From positions 1 to 8,846 of the forward strand of contig JAFACJ010000514.1 in the NCBI GenBank assembly GCA_023425615.1: DNA of 8,846 nucleotides, written 5' to 3'. Origin of the DNA: Actinomycetes bacterium (GTDB taxonomy: Bacteria > Actinomycetota > Actinomycetes > Streptosporangiales > Streptosporangiaceae). Shown here piece by piece: positions 5,965 through 8,846 of this stretch (within the stretch, counting starts at the first letter, position 1; the number at the start of each line of letters is the position of its first letter). The notes beneath the pieces were generated by a model, which worked only from the letters and a program-made list of their open reading frames with translations, ran no database searches and was not told where the DNA came from. The position numbers were made by a program, and so were the translations under genes.

Positions 5965-7675
5965 ACCAGAAGGGGATGTAGCAGGCCAGGGACAGGGCGA
6001 GCGCACCGAGCCCCAGCTTGACCGGCGAGCGGTACCACCTGTCGTCGCCGGTCTGGAAGTCATCGGGCCGGTCGCTGGGCAGCCCGCGCACCAGCCCGCG
6101 CAACTCGGCGTCGGGCTTGGCCGTGCGCGCCGTCGCCAGGCTGACCGCGACGGACACCACGACGTCCACGACGAACGCGATGCCCGCGCCCCAGAAGCTG
6201 GCGTTGAGATCGGTGGCGTAGAAGTCCTTCAGCGGCCCTCCCAGATACAGCAGATAGGACGTGAAGGCGCTGAGCGTGCCGATCAGCAGCCCCCAGAAAC
6301 CGGCCCAGGGCGTCATCTTCCGCCACAGGAGCCCGACGATGAAGGTGGCGAACAGCGGCGCGTTGAAGAACGAGAAGAGCTGCTGCATGTAGGCCATGAT
6401 GTTGCTGTACCGCGAGGCGATGTAGGCGGTGAAGATGCCGCCCACCACGGCGACGACGGTCATCCACCGGCCGGTCGCCACGTAGTAGGCGTCGGAGCGG
6501 CCCTTGCGCAGATGCCCCTTCCAGATGTCGTACGTGAAGACCGTGTTGAAGCCCGAGACGTTCGCCGCCATGCCCGCCATGAACGAGGCGAGCAGCCCGG
6601 TGAGCGCCACCCCCAGCACCCCGTTCGGCAGCAGGGCGCCCATGAGCAGCGGGATGGAGTTGTTGTAGTCGGCGCCGGGCCGGCTCAGCGCGGGGAACAC
6701 CACCAGCGCGATCATCCCGGGGACCACCGTCAGCACCGGAATGACGATCTTCGGATACGCCGCGACGATCGGGGTGAGCCGCGCCGCCGTGGTGTTCTTC
6801 GCCGACAGGCCGCGCTGCACCTCGGCGAAGTTGGTGCTCCAGTAGCCGAACGACAGGACGAACCCCAGGCCCAGCAGGATGCCCAGCCAGCTGGCGTGCA
6901 TCGGGTTGGGGGTGCCGAAGCCGGTGTCGGCCCAGGTGTGCAGGCCCGGATCGCCCAGCGGCGACTCCCTGATCCGGTCGGCGAGACCGCCGGGACCGCC
7001 GACCTTCTTCAGGCCGAGGAACACCAGCGGGATCAGCCCGGCGACGATCACGAAGAACTGCAGCACCTCGTTGTAGATCGCCGAGGACAGGCCGCCCAGG
7101 GTGATGTAGGCCAGCACGAACAGCGCGGCGACCACCACCGAGACCGGCAGCGGCCAGCCGACCAGCGCGTCCATCACCAGCGCCAGCGCGTACAGGTTGA
7201 TGCCCGCGATGAGGACCTGGGCGATCGCGAAGGTGATCGCGTTCAGCAGCTGGGTCTCGGAGTTGAAGCGGCGGCGCAGGAACTCCGGCACGCTGTGCAC
7301 CCCGGAGCGGTAGTAGAACGGCATCATCACGATGCCGAGGAAGACCATCGCCGGGACCGCGCCGATCCAGTAGTAGTGCGTGGTCATCAGCCCGTACTGG
7401 GCGCCGTTGGCCGCCATGCCGAGGATCTCGGTGGCGCCCAGGTTGGCCGACAGGAACGCCAGGCCGGTGATCCAGGCCGGCAGCGACCTGCCCGACAGGA
7501 AGAAGTCGGTGCTGGAGCGGACGGTCAGCCGTGCCGCGAACCCGATCCCGAGCACGGTCGCGAAGTAGATCGCGAGGATGAGGTAGTCCAGCGCCGTGAC
7601 CTGGAGTCTGAGGCCGTCATCCGGTGCCGCGGGAAGAGTCACCCGTGTGGCATTCCCGCGGCGCGCCGCCGCCAC
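5963..7675 (-). CDS. Solute:sodium symporter (SSS) family transporter
   Basis: An integral membrane transporter of up to 570 residues with about 14 hydrophobic segments, matching the sugar-transporter-like branch of the SSS family (SglT/vSGLT type). Visible marks are STDFFLSGRSLPAWITGLAF (55-74), NLGATEILGM, YYRSGVHSVPEFLRRRF (121-137), TLGGLSSAIYNEVLQFF and VFTYDIWKGHLR (379-390). The region that carries the Na2-site serine pair in vSGLT reads ASFMAGMAANVSG here, with A367-G368 at that position. The protein ends in the membrane segment LALSLACYIPFW. The start is uncertain: GTG 7675 and GTG 7642 are both possible, neither has a good ribosome binding site, and the conserved part begins at about residue 28 (TALDYLILAIYF). 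The gene follows the PH-domain gene by 27 bp and is coupled to the small membrane protein gene downstream. Substrate (sugar, polyol or organic anion) and coupling ion are unresolved. Confidence 0.93.
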   Translation of the reverse strand: MAAARRGNATRVTLPAAPDDGLRLQVTALDYLILAIYFATVLGIGFAARLTVRSSTDFFLSGRSLPAWITGLAFLSANLGATEILGMAANGAQYGLMTTHYYWIGAVPAMVFLGIVMMPFYYRSGVHSVPEFLRRRFNSETQLLNAITFAIAQVLIAGINLYALALVMDALVGWPLPVSVVVAALFVLAYITLGGLSSAIYNEVLQFFVIVAGLIPLVFLGLKKVGGPGGLADRIRESPLGDPGLHTWADTGFGTPNPMHASWLGILLGLGFVLSFGYWSTNFAEVQRGLSAKNTTAARLTPIVAAYPKIVIPVLTVVPGMIALVVFPALSRPGADYNNSIPLLMGALLPNGVLGVALTGLLASFMAGMAANVSGFNTVFTYDIWKGHLRKGRSDAYYVATGRWMTVVAVVGGIFTAYIASRYSNIMAYMQQLFSFFNAPLFATFIVGLLWRKMTPWAGFWGLLIGTLSAFTSYLLYLGGPLKDFYATDLNASFWGAGIAFVVDVVVSVAVSLATARTAKPDAELRGLVRGLPSDRPDDFQTGDDRWYRSPVKLGLGALALSLACYIPFW

Positions 7676-7695
7676 CGGAAACGGGGACGAACTTG

Positions 7696-7712
7696 ACCCC
7701 GGTCAGCGGGGT
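7696..7712 (-). terminator. Small stem-loop spanning the PH-domain gene stop
   Basis: On the minus strand ACCCCG and CGGGGT form a perfect 6-bp stem with a five-base loop that contains the TGA stop of the PH-domain gene. No U-tract follows, and the transporter gene starts within about 20-55 bases. At most it attenuates transcription or shapes translation between the two genes. Confidence 0.2.
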
Positions 7713-8134
7713 TCTTGGGCCTCGCCGCGCTCGGCGATCAGCCGCCGCAGCTCGGTGACCGCCGTCCAGGCCGCCTCGCCCTCCGAGCCCTGGATGCCCA
7801 CCGCGCCCTTGGACGTGCCGTCCGCCAGGTCCAGATAGGGCCAGGGGGCGCCGCGCTCGAACGTCACGCCCACCACCTCGGCCCAGGCGTACCGGTGGGT
7901 GCGCAGCGGGTTGACCACCGTCAGGCCCGTCTCGTCGGCGGTGACCCGGGCCCGGGCGACCATCGCGAGGATGGCCGCCACGAGCAGCCCGAACAGGACG
8001 ATCCCCACCCGGTCCACCAGTTTGAAGGTGTCGGCGATGGCGAAGGCGAGCCAGACCACGAGCAGCATGATCATGGTCGCCATCGTGTAGGCCATCGCCC
8101 GGGTACGGCGGGGACGCCAGGTCGTGCCGGTCAC
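7703..8134 (-). CDS. Membrane-anchored bacterial PH-domain protein
   Basis: A 143-residue protein with two N-terminal membrane spans, about 15-36 (AYTMATMIMLLVVWLAFAIA) and 42-60 (RVGIVLFGLLVAAILAMVA). A cytoplasmic domain follows with ARVTADETGLTVVNPLRTHR, WAEVVGVTFERG, WPYLDLADG and AVGIQ. This pattern matches the bacterial PH-like domain found in small actinobacterial membrane proteins (PF10756-like). GTG 8134 is chosen because it starts ten bases after the hisG stop and gives the normal length. The reading frame continues upstream inside hisG, but that sequence is arginine/serine-rich shadow. The ribosome binding site is weak (GGCGG), so coupling to hisG translation is plausible. Such a protein directly after hisG recurs in actinomycetes as I remember it. 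Its molecular role is not known to me. Confidence 0.88.
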   Translation of the reverse strand: MTGTTWRPRRTRAMAYTMATMIMLLVVWLAFAIADTFKLVDRVGIVLFGLLVAAILAMVARARVTADETGLTVVNPLRTHRYAWAEVVGVTFERGAPWPYLDLADGTSKGAVGIQGSEGEAAWTAVTELRRLIAERGEAQEPR

Positions 8135-8144
8135 CGTGCCGCCG

Positions 8145-8846
8145 CTAGTCGATGATCTTCGAGATCGGGATCTCGAGGATGTCGCGGCCGCCGGCCGCCT
8201 TGACGTTGGGGATGAGCTCGTTGATGCCGACCTTGGCCACCACGCTCTCCACCGCGTACATCTCACCGCCGGCCAGCGGGGTGACCGTCGGGGACGCCAT
8301 CGAGGGCACCACGTTCAGCACGTCCTGGAGCTGGGCCTGCGGCACGTTCAGCTTGATCAGGACATTGCCGCGGGCACGGATGACGCCCTGCAGCAGCAGC
8401 GCGATGTCCTCCATCGCGGCGCGCTTCTCGGCGTCCTCGTACGCCTCGCGGTTGGCCACCAGCTCGGTGTAGCTGACCAGCAGGGTGTCCAGGATGCGCA
8501 GGCCGTTCTTGCGCAGCGACGAGCCGGTCTCGGTGAGGTCGACGATCGCGTCGACGATGTCGGGGACCTTGGCCTCGGTGGCGCCGTAGGACGGGACGAC
8601 CTTGGCCTTCACCCCGTGCTTGGCCAGGAAGCGGTCGGTCAGCGCCGGGAACTCGGTGGAGATGCGCACCCCGTCCGGCAGGTCGGAGACCTTCTGCCAG
8701 GGGGCGTCCTGCGGCACCGCCATGATCACCCGGACCGGGTTGGAGGTGGCCTTGGAGTACTTCAGCTCGCCCAGGGAGACCACGTCGGCGTCGGTCTCGG
8801 TGATCCAGTCGCGGCCGGTGATGCCGAGGTCGAACAGGCCCTGTTC
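8145..8846 (-). CDS. hisG: ATP phosphoribosyltransferase, 5' end outside window
   Basis: This is the first enzyme of histidine biosynthesis, joining ATP and PRPP to give phosphoribosyl-ATP in the cytoplasm, and it is normally feedback-inhibited by histidine. The visible 233 residues are in frame to the right edge and begin EQGLFDLGITGRDWI, so roughly 50 N-terminal residues are missing. The PRPP-binding signature DAIVDLTETGSSLRKNGL is intact. The C-terminal part (from about RGNVLIKLNVPQ to DILEIPISKIID) is the regulatory ACT-like domain of long-form HisG, so the enzyme should not need HisZ. The gene ends in TAG ten bases before the PH-domain gene and probably heads or continues the minus-strand chain. 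hisE would be expected upstream, outside the window. Confidence 0.97.
   Translation of the reverse strand, partial: EQGLFDLGITGRDWITETDADVVSLGELKYSKATSNPVRVIMAVPQDAPWQKVSDLPDGVRISTEFPALTDRFLAKHGVKAKVVPSYGATEAKVPDIVDAIVDLTETGSSLRKNGLRILDTLLVSYTELVANREAYEDAEKRAAMEDIALLLQGVIRARGNVLIKLNVPQAQLQDVLNVVPSMASPTVTPLAGGEMYAVESVVAKVGINELIPNVKAAGGRDILEIPISKIID

Noticed and set aside
4629..6038. Minus-strand open frame of about 470 codons across the molybdopterin enzyme
   Set aside because: It is the antisense of a gene with a clear cofactor-binding motif, and it also runs over the small membrane protein gene in another frame.
4988..7696. Plus-strand open frame of about 900 codons
   Set aside because: It overlaps the molybdopterin enzyme in another frame and then the transporter antisense. 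The Arg/Gln/His/Asp-rich repetitive translation is a shadow of the real genes.
8135..8266. Upstream extension of the PH-domain gene into hisG
   Set aside because: The extra residues are Arg/Ser-rich and overlap the conserved C-terminal domain of HisG. GTG 8134 gives a normal-length protein right after the hisG stop.
1..8846. CRISPR array, insertion sequence, prophage, tRNA or defence genes
   Set aside because: No regularly spaced repeats, transposase or integrase motifs, terminal repeats or tRNA-like folds were seen. Every large reading frame is accounted for by housekeeping, regulatory or metabolic genes.

Overview
The window is very GC-rich with strong third-position G/C bias. It uses GTG starts freely, and its gene families are typical of actinomycetes: a PucR-type regulator, and a long-form HisG followed by a membrane-anchored PH-domain protein. 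I infer a high-GC actinobacterium (a Streptosporangiales- or Streptomyces-like soil organism is plausible), but nothing here fixes the genus. Genes fill nearly all of it. Only two non-coding stretches exceed 100 bp, about 468-587 and 4485-4631, and both lie between divergent genes.

Left part (1-2243): the 5' part of a DUF2877-like gene (minus strand, running off the left edge) is divergent from a complete PucR-family regulator (plus strand). This head-to-head pairing fits local control of a purine, ureide or carbamoyl nitrogen catabolism cluster that would lie mostly to the left of the window.

Middle part (2250-5708): on the minus strand, a family GH1 beta-glycosidase is followed by a secreted or anchored NodB-type (CE4) deacetylase, likely one transcription unit. 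The GH1 gene is divergent from a plus-strand cytoplasmic molybdopterin enzyme of the sulfite oxidase family. The 147-bp space between them carries two separate palindromes, one directly against the GH1 ribosome binding site. PucR and the deacetylase converge with six bases between their stops.

Right part (5705-8846): a tight minus-strand chain reads hisG (5' end outside the window), a PH-domain membrane protein, a 14-segment solute:sodium symporter family (SSS) transporter, then an 82-residue two-helix membrane protein. Its ribosome binding site overlaps the transporter stop codon. The small gene ends inside the stop codon of the molybdopterin enzyme: one CTAG supplies TAG stops to both strands.

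No mobile element, CRISPR array, RNA gene, phage or defence system was found. The best leads are the transporter/small-protein pair, the altered Na2-site region of the transporter, and the palindromes in the divergent intergenic regions. I do not see a clearly new multi-gene system.
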